Source: an uncultured Gammaproteobacteria bacterium
GTDB taxonomy: Bacteria > Pseudomonadota > Gammaproteobacteria > Steroidobacterales > UBA11654
Direction: 5' to 3'
Assembly: GCA_937801655.1 (NCBI GenBank)
Contig: CALMWC010000012.1
Span: 1 to 64,000, forward strand
DNA: 64,000 bases
Made by a program: the position numbers and the translations under genes. Positions 28,882 through 41,498 of the stretch are shown in pieces; the stretch's first letter is position 1, and each line of letters starts with the position of its first letter. Under the pieces are notes generated by a model. That model saw nothing but the letters and a program-made list of their open reading frames with translations, was not told the origin of the DNA and did not search any database.

Positions 28882-28961
28882 TGATATTGTTCTTGACTAG
28901 TTATTATTAATTGGAAATGATAACAAATTATTATGATCTAAGTTTAGGACTATTATTTTGT

Positions 28962-30005
28962 ATGGAAAGTCGAGATAACAAATTACCATCAGGAAGAGCT
29001 AAAGACATCTTATCAGTCATTATTAATAAGTATATAGCTGAAGGAATACCAATTGGGTCTAAAAACCTATCCTTGTCTGATCAAATAGATTTAAGTCCGG
29101 CATCAATTAGAAATGTTATGTCAGATCTAGAAAACTTAGGCTTTATAACTGCTCCTCATACTTCAGCTGGCAGAGTACCAACATCCAAAGGCTATCGTTT
29201 CTTTATAGATAGTTTACTTCAACTCCAACCAGTAAATGATAAGGAAGTTGAATCGATTAAACAAAAAGTAATCAATAAAGATTCAAACAGCAGAGAGTTA
29301 GCTAAAAATATATCATCTACTTTATCTGCAATTACTCAGTTAGCGGGTATTGTTACAGTACCTAAACAAGATGTATCCCGATTAAAGGAGCTAGATTTTA
29401 TACCTTTATCGGAGAATAGAATATTAGCTATTTTAGTCATAAATGACTCAGAAGTTGAAAATAGAGTCTTGCAAATGAAAAGAGAGTACAGTCGCGATGA
29501 ATTGAGACTCACTTCTAATTATATTAATCAAAACTACATAGGTAGAAGCTTCCATTACATTAAAAATGATTTACTAAGTCAGCTAAAAAGAACAAAAGAA
29601 TTGGCTAATACTTTAATGAATGACATAGTAAATATTGCTGAAGAAGTTTCAGAAGATAATAATTCAGATGAATACATTCTCAGTGGTGAGAATAGGCTTC
29701 TAGACTTTGATGAACTATCCGATATAAAAGAACTCAAATCTTTATTTGATGCTTTTAATGAAAAACAAGAAATACTTCACCTTTTAGATAAAAGTATGTC
29801 TTCAAGTAACATACAAATCTTTATTGGAGAAGAATCTGGTTATAAAATGTTTAATAATTGCAGCTTGATAACTTCTCCATATACAACTGAGGATGGTGCT
29901 ATAGGGGTTCTAGGTGTTATTGGGCCAACTCGAATTGCCTACCAAAAAGTAATACCTATAGTCGATATTACTGCAAAAATATTAAGTCAATCATTGAAAA
30001 TATAA
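28962..30005 (+). CDS. hrcA: heat-inducible transcription repressor HrcA
   Basis: LSPASIRNVMSDLENLGFITAPHTSAGRVPTSKGYRFFID. Confidence 0.95.
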   Translation: MESRDNKLPSGRAKDILSVIINKYIAEGIPIGSKNLSLSDQIDLSPASIRNVMSDLENLGFITAPHTSAGRVPTSKGYRFFIDSLLQLQPVNDKEVESIKQKVINKDSNSRELAKNISSTLSAITQLAGIVTVPKQDVSRLKELDFIPLSENRILAILVINDSEVENRVLQMKREYSRDELRLTSNYINQNYIGRSFHYIKNDLLSQLKRTKELANTLMNDIVNIAEEVSEDNNSDEYILSGENRLLDFDELSDIKELKSLFDAFNEKQEILHLLDKSMSSSNIQIFIGEESGYKMFNNCSLITSPYTTEDGAIGVLGVIGPTRIAYQKVIPIVDITAKILSQSLKI

Positions 30006-30038
30006 AATTCAACCTTATACAGTATATGAGGAAATATT

Positions 30039-30614
30039 ATGAATGAAGAAATTAAAGAAGAGATTTTTAATAAAGATGATGAGCTCATTGATCCAATAAC
30101 AGATCAAAATAATGAAGAAATCATTGATGAATCATTAGAACAGACAACTGATCCCTTACTCTTAGCTCAAAAAGAAGCTAAAGAAAATTGGGATAAAGTA
30201 CTAAGATTGCAAGCTGAAATTGAAAATCTTAGAAAACGTACTTTCAAAGATATTGAAAATGCAAGCAGAGGCTCTATAGAAAGAGTGATACAAGAAATTC
30301 TTCCTGTTTTAGATAGTTTTGAGTTAGGTGTAAAGGTTGACACATCAACAAAAGAAGGTGTAGAAACATTCATAGAAGGACAAACTTCAACATTTAAACT
30401 ACTAAAGAGTGTTTTAGAAAAACTTTCAATAGAGACAATCGATCCAAAAGACATGCAATATGATCCATCCTTTCATGAAGTTATAATGATGGTGGAAGAC
30501 AAGAATGTAAAACCAGGATACATTACTGAAGTTATTCAAAAAGGCTATAGGCTACAGCAACGTTTACTGCGACCAGCAAGAGTTATAGTCAGTTCTGATG
30601 TTAAAAAAAAGTAA
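30039..30614 (+). CDS. grpE: nucleotide exchange factor GrpE
   Basis: RLQAEIENLRKRT, VLPVLDSFE, YDPSFHEVIMMV. Confidence 0.95.
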   Translation: MNEEIKEEIFNKDDELIDPITDQNNEEIIDESLEQTTDPLLLAQKEAKENWDKVLRLQAEIENLRKRTFKDIENASRGSIERVIQEILPVLDSFELGVKVDTSTKEGVETFIEGQTSTFKLLKSVLEKLSIETIDPKDMQYDPSFHEVIMMVEDKNVKPGYITEVIQKGYRLQQRLLRPARVIVSSDVKKK

Positions 30615-30623
30615 TAGCTTAAC

Positions 30624-30649
30624 CTTGAAAAAATTCTACTCGTTCATAT
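30624..30649 (+). promoter_or_regulatory. candidate sigma-32-type promoter for dnaK (CTTGAAA-N11-GTTCATAT)
   Basis: exact CTTGAAA -35; -10 half-match to CCCCATNT at heat-shock spacing. Confidence 0.45.
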
Positions 30650-30683
30650 AAAGAGATTAACTAATATTTTTTTGGAGTTAATT

Positions 30684-32654
30684 ATGTCTAGAGTTATAGG
30701 TATAGATTTAGGAACAACAAATTCATGTGTTGCCATTATGGATGGTGACCAAGCAAAAGTAATTGAAAACAGTGAAGGCGATAGAACAACACCTTCTATA
30801 GTTGCATACACCAATGAAGATGATAGATCTTTAGTAGGGCAATCAGCAAAAAGACAAGCAGTTAGCAATCCAGAAAACACATTATTTGCTATCAAACGGC
30901 TTATTGGTCGAAAATTTGATGACAACTTAGTAAAAAAAGATATGGATAAAATTCCATATAAAATTATAAAAGCTAAAAATGGAGATGCTTGGGTTACTGC
31001 TAATAACAAAGAATTATCACCACCAGCAATCTCAGCAGAGATTTTAAGAAAAATGAAGGAAACAGCAGAAAGCTATCTAGGAGAATCTATAACTGAAGCA
31101 GTAGTAACAGTTCCTGCATATTTTAATGACTCTCAAAGACAGGCGACTAAAGATGCAGGTAAAATTGCAGGATTGGATGTTAAAAGGATTATCAATGAAC
31201 CAACTGCAGCAGCCCTAGCTTATGGCCTCGATAAAAAAAGAGGCGATAGAAAAATAGCTGTGTATGATCTTGGTGGAGGAACGTTTGATGTTTCAATCAT
31301 AGAAATAGCTGATGTAGATGGAGAGAATCAGTTTGAAGTACTAGCAACGAATGGAGATACATTCCTGGGTGGTGAAGACTTTGATCGAAGAATTATGGAA
31401 CATTTATTATCAGAATTTACTAACCAAACAGGCATGGACATTAATAATGATGCTCAAGCAGTTCAACGATTGAAAGAAGCAGCTGAAAAAGCAAAAATTG
31501 AATTATCTAATCAAGCTCAAACAGATATTAACTTGCCATATTTAACTGCAGATTCATCGGGTCCAAAGCATTTAAATATGACTCTAACGAGAGCAAAGCT
31601 TGAATCTCTTGTTGAAGATCTAGTGGTTCAGACTATTGAGCCTTGTAAAACAGCCTTAAAAGATGCTGGATTGAAAGTCTCTGATATCAATGATGTTATT
31701 CTTGTTGGTGGCCAAACAAGAATGCCTAAAGTTCAAGATGAAGTGAAGTCATTCTTTGGCCAAGACCCAAGAAAAGATGTTAATCCTGATGAAGCAGTTG
31801 CTATTGGAGCTGGAATTCAAGGAGGAGTTCTTTCAGGTGATGTTAAAGACGTTTTACTTCTTGATGTAACTCCACTATCACTAGGAATTGAAACATTGGG
31901 TGGTGTTACAACAAAACTGATTGAAAAGAACACTACCATCCCAACAAAAGCAGATCAGGTTTTCTCCACAGCTGAGGATAATCAAACTGCAGTAACGATC
32001 CATGTATTGCAAGGAGAAAGAGAAAGAGCTCAAGACAATAAGTCACTGGGTAGATTTGATCTAACTGACATTCCAGCTAAACCGAGAGGATTACCTCAAA
32101 TTGAAGTTATTTTTGATATTGATGCCAATGGAATCATTAATGTTTCTGCTAAAGATAAAGAAACAGGAAAAGAACAAAAAATTGTCATACAAGCATCTAG
32201 TGGTCTTTCAGATGAAGAAATTGAGAAGATGATCTCAGAAGCTGAATCAAATGCTGAAGAAGATAAGATATTCAGGGAAACTGTTGATATTAAGAATCAA
32301 GGTGATCAACTAGTTCATGCAACTGAAAAAACACTGGAAGATTTAGGTGAAAAAGTTGAAGCTGAAGAAAGAGCTAACATTGAGTCTGCTATAGCTGAAT
32401 TAAAAGATGCACTGAAAGAACAGGATAAAGACATTATTGAAGCTAAAATAAAAACATTAAGTGAAGCATCTGTTGGCATGGCACAAAAAGCTTTTGAAGA
32501 AGCACAGTCTAAAGCCAATGATGACAATACAACCTCTGATGAAAAAAAAGCAGAAGACGTAGTTGATGCAGAATACGAAGAAGTAAAAGAAGAACAAAAG
32601 AAAAAGAAGAAGAGAAAAAAGAAGAGAAAGAAGAAGAAAAATAATTATAATTAA
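30684..32654 (+). CDS. dnaK: chaperone DnaK
   Basis: [17 protein letters not shown]; full-length Hsp70; unusual polybasic C-terminus. Confidence 0.98.
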   Translation: MSRVIGIDLGTTNSCVAIMDGDQAKVIENSEGDRTTPSIVAYTNEDDRSLVGQSAKRQAVSNPENTLFAIKRLIGRKFDDNLVKKDMDKIPYKIIKAKNGDAWVTANNKELSPPAISAEILRKMKETAESYLGESITEAVVTVPAYFNDSQRQATKDAGKIAGLDVKRIINEPTAAALAYGLDKKRGDRKIAVYDLGGGTFDVSIIEIADVDGENQFEVLATNGDTFLGGEDFDRRIMEHLLSEFTNQTGMDINNDAQAVQRLKEAAEKAKIELSNQAQTDINLPYLTADSSGPKHLNMTLTRAKLESLVEDLVVQTIEPCKTALKDAGLKVSDINDVILVGGQTRMPKVQDEVKSFFGQDPRKDVNPDEAVAIGAGIQGGVLSGDVKDVLLLDVTPLSLGIETLGGVTTKLIEKNTTIPTKADQVFSTAEDNQTAVTIHVLQGERERAQDNKSLGRFDLTDIPAKPRGLPQIEVIFDIDANGIINVSAKDKETGKEQKIVIQASSGLSDEEIEKMISEAESNAEEDKIFRETVDIKNQGDQLVHATEKTLEDLGEKVEAEERANIESAIAELKDALKEQDKDIIEAKIKTLSEASVGMAQKAFEEAQSKANDDNTTSDEKKAEDVVDAEYEEVKEEQKKKKKRKKKRKKKKNNYN

Positions 32655-32718
32655 TTCTACTTATTAAATTAATATAGGGCAGGTAATAACTTGCCCTATC
32701 TATATTTGGACCGTTTAA

Positions 32719-33855
32719 ATGAGCAAAACAGATTATTACAAGACTTTGGGAATTGAAAAAAACTCAAGTGAACCAGAGATAAAAAAAGCTTATCGAAAAA
32801 AGGCAATGAAATATCATCCAGATCGAAACCCAGATGATAAAAACTCTGAAAGTAAATTTAAAGAAGCCAAAGAAGCCTATGAGGTTTTATCAGATCCTCA
32901 AAAAAGAAACGCATACGATCAATTTGGCCATGCAGGTATTAATAGTCAAGGAGGTATGGGAGGGGGCTTTAATTCTGGTGACTCTTTTAATGACATTTTT
33001 GGAGACATGTTTGGAGATATATTTGGTGGAAGAAGAGGTGGCAATCAACAAAATCAATCCCAAAGAGGCTCAGATTTAAGATATGAACTTACTTTGGACC
33101 TAGAGCAAGCAGTATTTGGCGACAAAGTCAGTATTGATATACCATCACTTAGTACTTGCGAACCTTGCAAGGGAAGTGGTGCAAAACCAGGAACATCTCC
33201 AACAACATGTCAACAATGTGATGGCAGGGGAAATGTTAGAGTGCAACAAGGATTTTTTACACTTCAACAAACCTGCCCACAATGCAGAGGAGCTGGTCAA
33301 ACAATAAATGACCCTTGTCAAAGTTGTTCTGGGCAAGGAAGAATTCAAAAGCAAAGAACTATATCAATTAAAATACCAGCAGGTGTAGATCAAAATGACA
33401 GAGTCAGACTATCCAGTGAAGGAGAAGCAGGAATTAAAGGCGGCCCATCGGGTGACTTATTTGTAGATATAAATATCAGAGAGCATCAAATATTTCAAAG
33501 AGAAGGAAGTAATCTCTTCTGTGAAGTACCTACTAGATTTTCTACAGCTGTATTAGGGGGAGTCTTAAAGGTACCCACAATAGATGGTGCTGTAAACCTA
33601 ACAATTCCTGAAGAAACACAATCTGGTAAAGTATTTAGACTTAGAGGAAAAGGTATTAAATCTTATCGCGATAGAAGCATTGGTGACCTATACTGCACGG
33701 TTCAAATTGAAACACCAGTTAGTTTAAATAAAAAACAAAAAAAATTATTAGAAGAATTTGAACATTCACTTAACTCGAGTTCCAAAGAGCATCGCCCTAA
33801 TAGACATGATTGGAAAGCTAGTGTAAAAAGTTTTTTTGATAATCTAGGTATTTAG
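32719..33855 (+). CDS. dnaJ: chaperone DnaJ
   Basis: J domain with HPD, G/F region, four CxxCxGxG zinc motifs. Confidence 0.98.
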   Translation: MSKTDYYKTLGIEKNSSEPEIKKAYRKKAMKYHPDRNPDDKNSESKFKEAKEAYEVLSDPQKRNAYDQFGHAGINSQGGMGGGFNSGDSFNDIFGDMFGDIFGGRRGGNQQNQSQRGSDLRYELTLDLEQAVFGDKVSIDIPSLSTCEPCKGSGAKPGTSPTTCQQCDGRGNVRVQQGFFTLQQTCPQCRGAGQTINDPCQSCSGQGRIQKQRTISIKIPAGVDQNDRVRLSSEGEAGIKGGPSGDLFVDINIREHQIFQREGSNLFCEVPTRFSTAVLGGVLKVPTIDGAVNLTIPEETQSGKVFRLRGKGIKSYRDRSIGDLYCTVQIETPVSLNKKQKKLLEEFEHSLNSSSKEHRPNRHDWKASVKSFFDNLGI

Positions 33856-34042
33856 TTAGAAAACCAGAAGCAGACTCTTTACTAATTACATACCTAATGC
33901 ACCTCTGAATATTATTCCTGCAATCTTTCTTGCTATTATTCTTTTTTATCTTGCTGATCTACCTTTTTGAACCCATATAAATTAAAGAGTGACATCATCC
34001 TAATTTATCTCTAAGATATTACGGGTTCCAACCATTTTTTCA

Positions 34043-34075
34043 GGAAGAACCTTTTTAAAGGCTCTTCCTTTTTTT
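34043..34075 (+). terminator. intrinsic terminator/possible attenuator in carA leader
   Basis: GGAAGA-A-CCTT...AAGG-C-TCTTCC followed by T7; ends 20 nt before carA start. Confidence 0.7.
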
Positions 34076-34095
34076 AAATAAAGGGATATAAAAAA

Positions 34096-35193
34096 TTGAA
34101 AACAGCAGTTTTGGCACTTGAAGACGGTACCTTTTTCAAAGGAATTTCAATAGGTGCTATGGGTAATTCAACAGGAGAAGTTGTATTCAATACAGCCATG
34201 ACGGGGTATCAAGAGATCTTAACGGATCCTTCATACTACAAACAAATAGTCACTTTGACCTATCCACATATAGGTAATACAGGGACTAACAATGAAGACT
34301 ATGAAAGCAGAAAATCTTTTGCTGCTGGCCTAGTGATCAGAGAGGCTTCACTTTTATCCAGTAGTTGGAGAAATGAAACAGATTTTAGAGATTTTTTAAT
34401 AAATGAAAATATTGTTGCAATAGCAGACATAGACACAAGAAAATTAACAAATCATATTCGAAGAGTAGGTTCATTAGCAGGACACATTACAACTGATACA
34501 AACGATGTTGATCATGCAATAAGTAAAGCAAAATTATTTCCTGGACTCAATGGTATGGATTTAGCAAAAGAAGTATCTACAAAAATAAATTATGAGTTCG
34601 AATCTAAACAAGACAATCATACAAAAGATCATTTAACAATTGTTGCTTATGATTTTGGTATTAAAAAAAATATTATAAATATATTAAGTAAGTTTGGTTG
34701 CAAAATAATAATTGTCCCTGCACAGACAAAAACTGATGAAGTATTATCTATGAAACCAGATGGAATATTTTTATCCAACGGTCCTGGTGATCCTGAACCA
34801 TGTATTTATGCAATTGAATCCATCAAAGAATATCTCAATAAGAAAATACCCATATTTGGTATTTGTCTTGGACATCAGCTATTAGCTATTGCTAGTGGAG
34901 CTAAAACAGTAAAAATGAAATTCGGTCATCATGGTGCTAATCATCCCGTAAAAGATCTGTCAACTGGAAGTGTACTAATTACTAGTCAAAATCATGGTTT
35001 TACAGTTGATGAAATGACAATACCTTCGAATGTTAAAATTACACATAGATCTCTTTTTGATAACTCAGTTCAAGGAATAGAATTGAAGGATTCACCAGCT
35101 TATGGATTCCAAGGTCATCCTGAAGCAAGTCCAGGTCCACATGATGTTTCATATTTATTTGAAAAATTTATAAAGCTTATGAGTAATGCCTAA
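34096..35193 (+). CDS. carA: carbamoyl-phosphate synthase small subunit
   Basis: [34 protein letters not shown] start. Confidence 0.97.
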   Translation: MKTAVLALEDGTFFKGISIGAMGNSTGEVVFNTAMTGYQEILTDPSYYKQIVTLTYPHIGNTGTNNEDYESRKSFAAGLVIREASLLSSSWRNETDFRDFLINENIVAIADIDTRKLTNHIRRVGSLAGHITTDTNDVDHAISKAKLFPGLNGMDLAKEVSTKINYEFESKQDNHTKDHLTIVAYDFGIKKNIINILSKFGCKIIIVPAQTKTDEVLSMKPDGIFLSNGPGDPEPCIYAIESIKEYLNKKIPIFGICLGHQLLAIASGAKTVKMKFGHHGANHPVKDLSTGSVLITSQNHGFTVDEMTIPSNVKITHRSLFDNSVQGIELKDSPAYGFQGHPEASPGPHDVSYLFEKFIKLMSNA

Positions 35194-38100
35194 AAGAGAA
35201 GACATTGAAACAATTTTAATTATTGGTGCTGGACCAATAATTATAGGTCAAGCTTGCGAGTTTGATTATTCTGGTACACAAGCATGTAAGGCTCTTAAAG
35301 AAGAGGGTTATAAAGTAGTGCTGATAAATTCAAACCCAGCAACAATAATGACGGATCCAGATAGTGCAGATTCTATATATATCGAACCGATTAACTGGAG
35401 AACCGTTGAAAAAATTATTCAAAAAGAAAAGCCAGATGCACTATTGCCTACTATGGGCGGACAAACCGCATTAAATACAGCTTTAGATTTGGCGAGTAGA
35501 GGAATACTAAAACAATACAACGTTGAACTTATTGGTGCTTCAAAAGAAGCTATAGATAAAGCTGAAGATAGAGATCTTTTTAAAAAAGCTATGCAAGAAA
35601 TCAATATTGATGTAGCAAAATCAGGATTAGCAAACAACCTTAAAGAAGCTATATCCTTAGCCAATCATATTTCATATCCAATCATTATAAGGCCTTCTTT
35701 TACTATGGGAGGATCTGGTGGAGGAGTTGCTCATAATGAGAAAGAGCTCATTGAGATAGTGACTAGGGGATTGGAGCTCTCCCCTACAAGTGAGATTTTG
35801 ATTGAAGAATCATTGATTGGTTGGAAAGAATTTGAAATGGAAGTAGTCAGAGACAAAGATGATAATACAATAATAATATGCTCAATTGAGAATATAGATC
35901 CTATGGGTGTCCATACAGGAGATTCCATAACAGTAGCACCTGCTCAAACCCTAACAGATAAAGAGTATCAAGTAATGAGAGACTACTCCCTTAAGGTACT
36001 GCGTAAAATTGGTGTAGATACTGGTGGTTCAAATGTTCAATTTGCAATTAATCCTAAAGATGGAAGGATGATAATAATTGAAATGAACCCAAGGGTGTCT
36101 AGATCATCTGCACTAGCTTCAAAAGCTACAGGATTCCCAATTGCAAAAGTAGCAGCCAAGTTGGCTATAGGATATACACTGGATGAGTTGAGAAATGACA
36201 TCACGGGAGGAAAATCTCCAGCATCTTTTGAACCATCTATTGATTATGTGGTTACTAAAATTCCAAAATTTACTTTTGAAAAATTTCCGAATGCCAATCC
36301 AAGATTGACAACTCAAATGAAGTCAGTCGGTGAAGTTATGGCAATAGGTAGAAGTTTTCAAGAATCATTACAAAAAGCACTGAGGGGACTTGAGAGTGGC
36401 AACTATGGTTTTACTGAGATACCAAATATAACAAACATTGAAGAGAAAATTTCTACACCATCAGCAGAAAGAATATTATATTTAGGACAAGCTTTTAGAG
36501 AAGGTCTAAAATTAGAGAGAATCCATTACCTGACAAAGATCGATCCATGGTTTCTTTCATATATAGAAGAAATTATTACAATTGAAGAAACTATAAAAGG
36601 ATTACAACTAAATACACTTGATAAAGACTTCTTATATCAACTCAAAAGAAAAGGCTTCTCAGATATAAGATTAGCAGAGCTTTTATCTGTTTCAGAACAA
36701 GATATTTATAGTTATAGAGAAAAACTAAACATTAAACCAGTTTTCAAAAGAGTAGACACTTGTGCAGCAGAATTTGAAACAACAACGGCATATCTCTATT
36801 CAACTTATGAAGAAGAATGTGAATCATTCCCAACAAACAATAAGAAAATAATGATCCTCGGTGGAGGACCCAATCGAATTGGTCAAGGCATTGAATTTGA
36901 CTATTGTTGCGTCCATGCTGCTCTGGCTGTTAGTGCGTCTGGATTTGAGTCAATAATGGTTAATTGTAACCCCGAAACAGTATCAACTGATTATGATACA
37001 TCTGACAGACTATACTTTGAGCCATTAACATTTGAAGATGTAATGGCTATTGTGAATGTTGAAAAACCTAAAGGCATTATTGTTCAATTTGGTGGTCAAA
37101 CACCTCTTAATCTTGCTCGACAACTTCAAGAAGCGGGAGCTCCCATTATAGGCACATCACCAGAATCTATTGATATAGCTGAAGACAGAGAAAGATTTAA
37201 ACAGATCGTTACTGAGTTGGATTTATTACAACCTTACAATGAAGTAGCAAAAACTAAAGAAGAAGCCATTAAGAATGCAGTAAAAGTTAAATACCCCTTG
37301 GTAGTAAGACCATCATATGTATTAGGGGGAAGGGCAATGGATATAGTTTATAACGATAATGAACTGAATAAATACATGGAAAAAGCTATTGAAATCTCAA
37401 ATGATTCCCCAGTACTACTGGATCACTTTCTTGATAAAGCTATCGAAGTTGACATAGACGCTGTATCAGATGGTAAAGATGTATTAATTGGTGGAATTAT
37501 GGAGCATATTGAACAAGCAGGAGTTCATTCTGGAGATTCATCCTGTTCTATTCCACCAGTATCGCTATCGGATGAACTTCAAGACCAACTTATTGAACAA
37601 ATGATTGCATTCACAAAAAAACTTAATGTTATTGGATTGGTTAATGCACAATTTGCTGTGAGAAAAAATAAAATATTTATTCTTGAAGTGAATCCAAGAG
37701 CTTCTAGAACAGTTCCATTTGTTTCTAAAGCCACAGGGAATCAATTAGCAAAGATTGCAGCAAAAGCTATGATAGGCATACCTCTGAGTGAACAAGATGA
37801 GACTTTTTCACATACACCTGGTTTTTACTCTGTTAAAGGTCCCGTTTTCCCATTTAATAAATTCCCTGATACAGACCCGATTCTTGGACCAGAAATGAAA
37901 TCAACTGGTGAAGTAATGGGTACTGGTAAGAGTTTTGGTGAGGCTTATATAAAATCTCAATATGCTGCAGGTACCGAAATTCCCTCAAGTGGAAATGTCT
38001 TCATTTCAGTAAGAGCACCAGATAAAACAGAACAGTTAATTAAAGTTGCTGAACAACTACTTAAGAAAAATTACAATCTTATTGCTACCAAAGGAACTTG

Positions 38101-38389
38101 TGACTTCCTAATTAAAAATAATATTAAAAGTTCATTTATTAATAAAGTTCATGAAGGCAAGCCTCATATTGTTGATATGATAAAAAATAAAGAAATAAAT
38201 TTAATAATTAATACAACCGAAGGTAAACAATCCATTCAAGAGTCTTTTTCGATCAGAGCTGAAGCTGTAATTAAGAATGTAACTTATTACACAAGTCTTG
38301 AGGCTGCTATTGCAACTATCGATTCATTCGATTACTTTAATAACATTGATATAAATAAAATACAAAACTATAAATACAATAAGAACTAG
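35186..38389 (+). CDS. carB: carbamoyl-phosphate synthase large subunit
   Basis: 1067 aa, two ATP-grasp halves, [20 protein letters not shown]. Confidence 0.98.
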   Translation: MPKREDIETILIIGAGPIIIGQACEFDYSGTQACKALKEEGYKVVLINSNPATIMTDPDSADSIYIEPINWRTVEKIIQKEKPDALLPTMGGQTALNTALDLASRGILKQYNVELIGASKEAIDKAEDRDLFKKAMQEINIDVAKSGLANNLKEAISLANHISYPIIIRPSFTMGGSGGGVAHNEKELIEIVTRGLELSPTSEILIEESLIGWKEFEMEVVRDKDDNTIIICSIENIDPMGVHTGDSITVAPAQTLTDKEYQVMRDYSLKVLRKIGVDTGGSNVQFAINPKDGRMIIIEMNPRVSRSSALASKATGFPIAKVAAKLAIGYTLDELRNDITGGKSPASFEPSIDYVVTKIPKFTFEKFPNANPRLTTQMKSVGEVMAIGRSFQESLQKALRGLESGNYGFTEIPNITNIEEKISTPSAERILYLGQAFREGLKLERIHYLTKIDPWFLSYIEEIITIEETIKGLQLNTLDKDFLYQLKRKGFSDIRLAELLSVSEQDIYSYREKLNIKPVFKRVDTCAAEFETTTAYLYSTYEEECESFPTNNKKIMILGGGPNRIGQGIEFDYCCVHAALAVSASGFESIMVNCNPETVSTDYDTSDRLYFEPLTFEDVMAIVNVEKPKGIIVQFGGQTPLNLARQLQEAGAPIIGTSPESIDIAEDRERFKQIVTELDLLQPYNEVAKTKEEAIKNAVKVKYPLVVRPSYVLGGRAMDIVYNDNELNKYMEKAIEISNDSPVLLDHFLDKAIEVDIDAVSDGKDVLIGGIMEHIEQAGVHSGDSSCSIPPVSLSDELQDQLIEQMIAFTKKLNVIGLVNAQFAVRKNKIFILEVNPRASRTVPFVSKATGNQLAKIAAKAMIGIPLSEQDETFSHTPGFYSVKGPVFPFNKFPDTDPILGPEMKSTGEVMGTGKSFGEAYIKSQYAAGTEIPSSGNVFISVRAPDKTEQLIKVAEQLLKKNYNLIATKGTCDFLIKNNIKSSFINKVHEGKPHIVDMIKNKEINLIINTTEGKQSIQESFSIRAEAVIKNVTYYTSLEAAIATIDSFDYFNNIDINKIQNYKYNKN

Positions 38390-38390
38390 T

Positions 38391-38867
38391 ATGGAAAGAT
38401 TCGTAATGACCATAAATGGACAGTTGTCCTTAAGAGAAGAATTGAGAACACTCAAATCTGAAGATAGGCCGACCATCATAAAAGCTATCGCTACAGCAAG
38501 AGAATTTGGTGATCTTAAAGAGAATGCTGAATATCATGCTGCAAAGGAGAAACAAAGCTTCATTGAGGGGAGAATTAAAAATATAGAATCCAAACTATCA
38601 AATGCCCAAGTGATAGATGTAACTACTTTAAATATTACTGATAAAGTAGTTTTTGGAAGCACGGTCTGTCTTTTAAATCTGGATGACAAATCAAAAGTAA
38701 CTTATAAAATAGTTGGTGAAGATGAATCGAATATTGAAAAGGGACTTTTATCTTATAAAGCACCCTTAGCTAAAGCAATGATAGGTAAGAATATTAATGA
38801 CTTTATAGAATTCAATATGCAAGATTTTAAAAAGAATTTCGAAATTATAAAAATAGAATACACTTAA
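38391..38867 (+). CDS. greA: transcription elongation factor GreA
   Basis: [27 protein letters not shown]. Confidence 0.95.
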   Translation: MERFVMTINGQLSLREELRTLKSEDRPTIIKAIATAREFGDLKENAEYHAAKEKQSFIEGRIKNIESKLSNAQVIDVTTLNITDKVVFGSTVCLLNLDDKSKVTYKIVGEDESNIEKGLLSYKAPLAKAMIGKNINDFIEFNMQDFKKNFEIIKIEYT

Positions 38868-38873
38868 AATTCA

Positions 38874-39497
38874 ATGGCTAAAGATCATTGGCGACAAAAA
38901 CAGTCATTGGATAAATATTTCATAGAATCCAAGGCCAAAGGATTTAGATCAAGATCAGCATTCAAACTTAAAGAAATTGATCAAAAATTAAAATTATTCA
39001 CATCCAATATATCAATTCTAGATTTAGGCTCAACACCTGGTGGATGGAGTCAGTATATTGCAAAACAAAATCATAAGAAATTAAACATTATTGCAAATGA
39101 TATAAACGTTATGAATAAGATAAATGGCGTAGCCTTTTTTCAAGGAGATTTCACAGACAAAAGCATCCAAGAAACACTTATTAATATGAATAATAATAAA
39201 AAATTCAATATTATTTTATCTGACATTTCACCAAATAAAACTGGTAATAAAATTACGGATCAATATATTTTCTATGACTTAGTGTCAAATGTCCTTGAAT
39301 TTTCAAAAATTGCCCTTATAAATGAAGGTAAGATTGTCATGAAAGTATTTCATGGGCTGGGGTTTGAGGGTTTTACAAATGATTGTAGGAATATTTTTGA
39401 AACTGTTAAGTTCTTTAAACCGAAAGCTTGTAGAAGCGACAGCAAAGAAACTTACATGATAGCTCAAAACATTAGGTATAATTCAAAAAATGAATAA
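38874..39497 (+). CDS. rlmE: 23S rRNA 2'-O-methyltransferase RlmE (FtsJ)
   Basis: [36 protein letters not shown]. Confidence 0.95.
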   Translation: MAKDHWRQKQSLDKYFIESKAKGFRSRSAFKLKEIDQKLKLFTSNISILDLGSTPGGWSQYIAKQNHKKLNIIANDINVMNKINGVAFFQGDFTDKSIQETLINMNNNKKFNIILSDISPNKTGNKITDQYIFYDLVSNVLEFSKIALINEGKIVMKVFHGLGFEGFTNDCRNIFETVKFFKPKACRSDSKETYMIAQNIRYNSKNE

Positions 39498-41391
39498 CTT
39501 CTTCAAAAATGCAATGGTCTGGATAGTCTTAGGGATAGTGATGCTAACCTTCTTTCAGTCATTTTCTCCCAATGCAACCAGACAACAAACAATAGACTAT
39601 ACTTCTTTTTTAGAATTAGTGAGAACTGGGAGTGTCAGTGAGGTAATTTTTGAGAACGACGTAATTAAAGCAAAAAAACTCAATGGTGAAAATTTCCTTA
39701 CTTACAACCCTGAAACAGATAATACTGCTTTGATTGGTGAGCTCAATAAAAGTGGCGTCAGGATCAGTGCTACACCGCCCAAAAGTCAAAACCTTTTTAT
39801 TAGCTTATTGATTAACTCTTTTCCTGTAATTCTTCTTATTGCAGTATGGATTTATTTTATGAGACAAATGCAAGGTGGAGTAGGCGGTGGAAAAGGAGCA
39901 ATGTCTTTTGGTAAAAGTAAAGCTAGACTTCTTGGTGAAGATCAAATAAATGTAACCTTTGCAGATGTTGCAGGAATAGAAGAATCAAAAGAAGAAGTGG
40001 TTGAAGTAGTTGAGTTCCTAAAGGATCCAGGTAAATTCCAAAAATTAGGCGGTAAAATGCCAAAAGGTGTTTTAATGGTAGGATCTCCAGGCACAGGGAA
40101 AACTCTTTTAGCAAGAGCAATTGCTGGAGAAGCCAAAGTCCCATTCTTTACCATCTCTGGATCTGATTTTGTTGAAATGTTCGTAGGTGTGGGTGCTTCA
40201 AGAGTTAGAGATATGTTTCAAGAAGCTAAATCACATTCTCCTTGTATAATTTTTATAGATGAAATTGATGCCGTTGGTCGACAAAGAGGAGCGGGACTAG
40301 GAGGAGGTCATGACGAGAGAGAGCAAACGTTAAACCAATTGTTAGTTGAAATGGATGGTTTTGAAGACAACGCAGGTGTTATAGTAATCGCTGCAACAAA
40401 TAGACCTGATGTTTTAGATTCTGCTTTATTAAGACCGGGAAGATTTGATAGACAAGTAGTCGTGCCACTCCCTGATGTTAGAGGAAGAGAACAAATCTTA
40501 AAAGTCCATATGAGGAAAGTTCCTCTCGATAAAGATGTAAAACCTTCGATTATTGCAAGAGGCACTCCAGGTTTTTCTGGGGCTGATCTTGCTAATTTAG
40601 TTAATGAATCTGCTCTACTAGCTGCAAGAGCAAATAAAAAATATGTGAGTATGGAACATTTAGATAAAGCTAAAGACAAAATAATGATGGGTGCAGAAAG
40701 AAGATCTTTAGTTATGAGTGAGGATGAAAAGAAATTGACTGCATACCATGAAGCTGGTCATGCAATTGTGGGGTTAAGCTTGGATGGCCATGATCCTGTG
40801 TATAAAGTGACAATTGTTCCTAGAGGCAGAGCACTAGGAGTCACTATGTTTCTTCCAGAACAAGATAGGTATAGTATGAGCAAAAAAAGATTACTGGGAC
40901 AAATTACAAGTTTATTTGGAGGTAGGGTTGCTGAAGAGTTAATCTTTGGAAAAGATTCAGTAACTACAGGAGCGTCCAACGATATTGAAAGAGCAACAGA
41001 AATAGCAAGAAACATGGTTACAAAGTGGGGTTTATCAGAAAAACTAGGTCCATTGGCTTACAGTGAAGAAGAAGGAGAAGTATTCTTAGGAAGATCCGTA
41101 ACTCAAACAAAACAAGTATCAGATGTAACTGCAAAAACAATAGATGAAGAAATTAGAAACATAATTGATGACACTTATAAACAGGCTACAGTAATCCTAA
41201 AAAAGAATATCAAACGCCTACACAAAATGTCTGAAGCTCTTATGAAATTTGAAACAATTGGACAATTGCAAATAGAAGACATTATGAATGATAAGGAACC
41301 CAGACTGCCTGATGATTGGGAAAATAGTGATGAATCCAATGAAGATAATGATCAAACACCTAATCTTGGTGATCACGCCACTCAACACTAA
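39490..41391 (+). CDS. ftsH: ATP-dependent zinc metalloprotease FtsH
   Basis: AAA+ [23 protein letters not shown] zinc motif. Confidence 0.98.
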   Translation: MNNFFKNAMVWIVLGIVMLTFFQSFSPNATRQQTIDYTSFLELVRTGSVSEVIFENDVIKAKKLNGENFLTYNPETDNTALIGELNKSGVRISATPPKSQNLFISLLINSFPVILLIAVWIYFMRQMQGGVGGGKGAMSFGKSKARLLGEDQINVTFADVAGIEESKEEVVEVVEFLKDPGKFQKLGGKMPKGVLMVGSPGTGKTLLARAIAGEAKVPFFTISGSDFVEMFVGVGASRVRDMFQEAKSHSPCIIFIDEIDAVGRQRGAGLGGGHDEREQTLNQLLVEMDGFEDNAGVIVIAATNRPDVLDSALLRPGRFDRQVVVPLPDVRGREQILKVHMRKVPLDKDVKPSIIARGTPGFSGADLANLVNESALLAARANKKYVSMEHLDKAKDKIMMGAERRSLVMSEDEKKLTAYHEAGHAIVGLSLDGHDPVYKVTIVPRGRALGVTMFLPEQDRYSMSKKRLLGQITSLFGGRVAEELIFGKDSVTTGASNDIERATEIARNMVTKWGLSEKLGPLAYSEEEGEVFLGRSVTQTKQVSDVTAKTIDEEIRNIIDDTYKQATVILKKNIKRLHKMSEALMKFETIGQLQIEDIMNDKEPRLPDDWENSDESNEDNDQTPNLGDHATQH

Positions 41392-41419
41392 AATTACTTA
41401 TAATTATCAATAAGTAATT
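41392..41419. repeat. 10-bp perfect inverted repeat AATTACTTAT-N8-ATAAGTAATT
   Basis: direct reading; between ftsH and glmM. Confidence 0.6.
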
Positions 41420-41498
41420 ACCTAAACTAGATTAATTAGTCTTAATGGCTATAATGTAGTCCAATTTCACATAATAATAGGTCAATAGCTTTAAACAA

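Noticed and set aside
30644-31009. 121-aa minus-strand ORF over dnaK, and other antisense ORFs over carB, ftsH, nuoG and infB
   Set aside because: They lie opposite strongly conserved coding sequence, lack recognisable domains, and are explained by codon bias of the sense gene.
33897-33973. Possible leader peptide upstream of carA (ATG CAC CTC TGA and overlapping hydrophobic frames)
   Set aside because: The ATG ORF is three codons, the longer frames lack a start codon, and none overlaps the attenuator convincingly.
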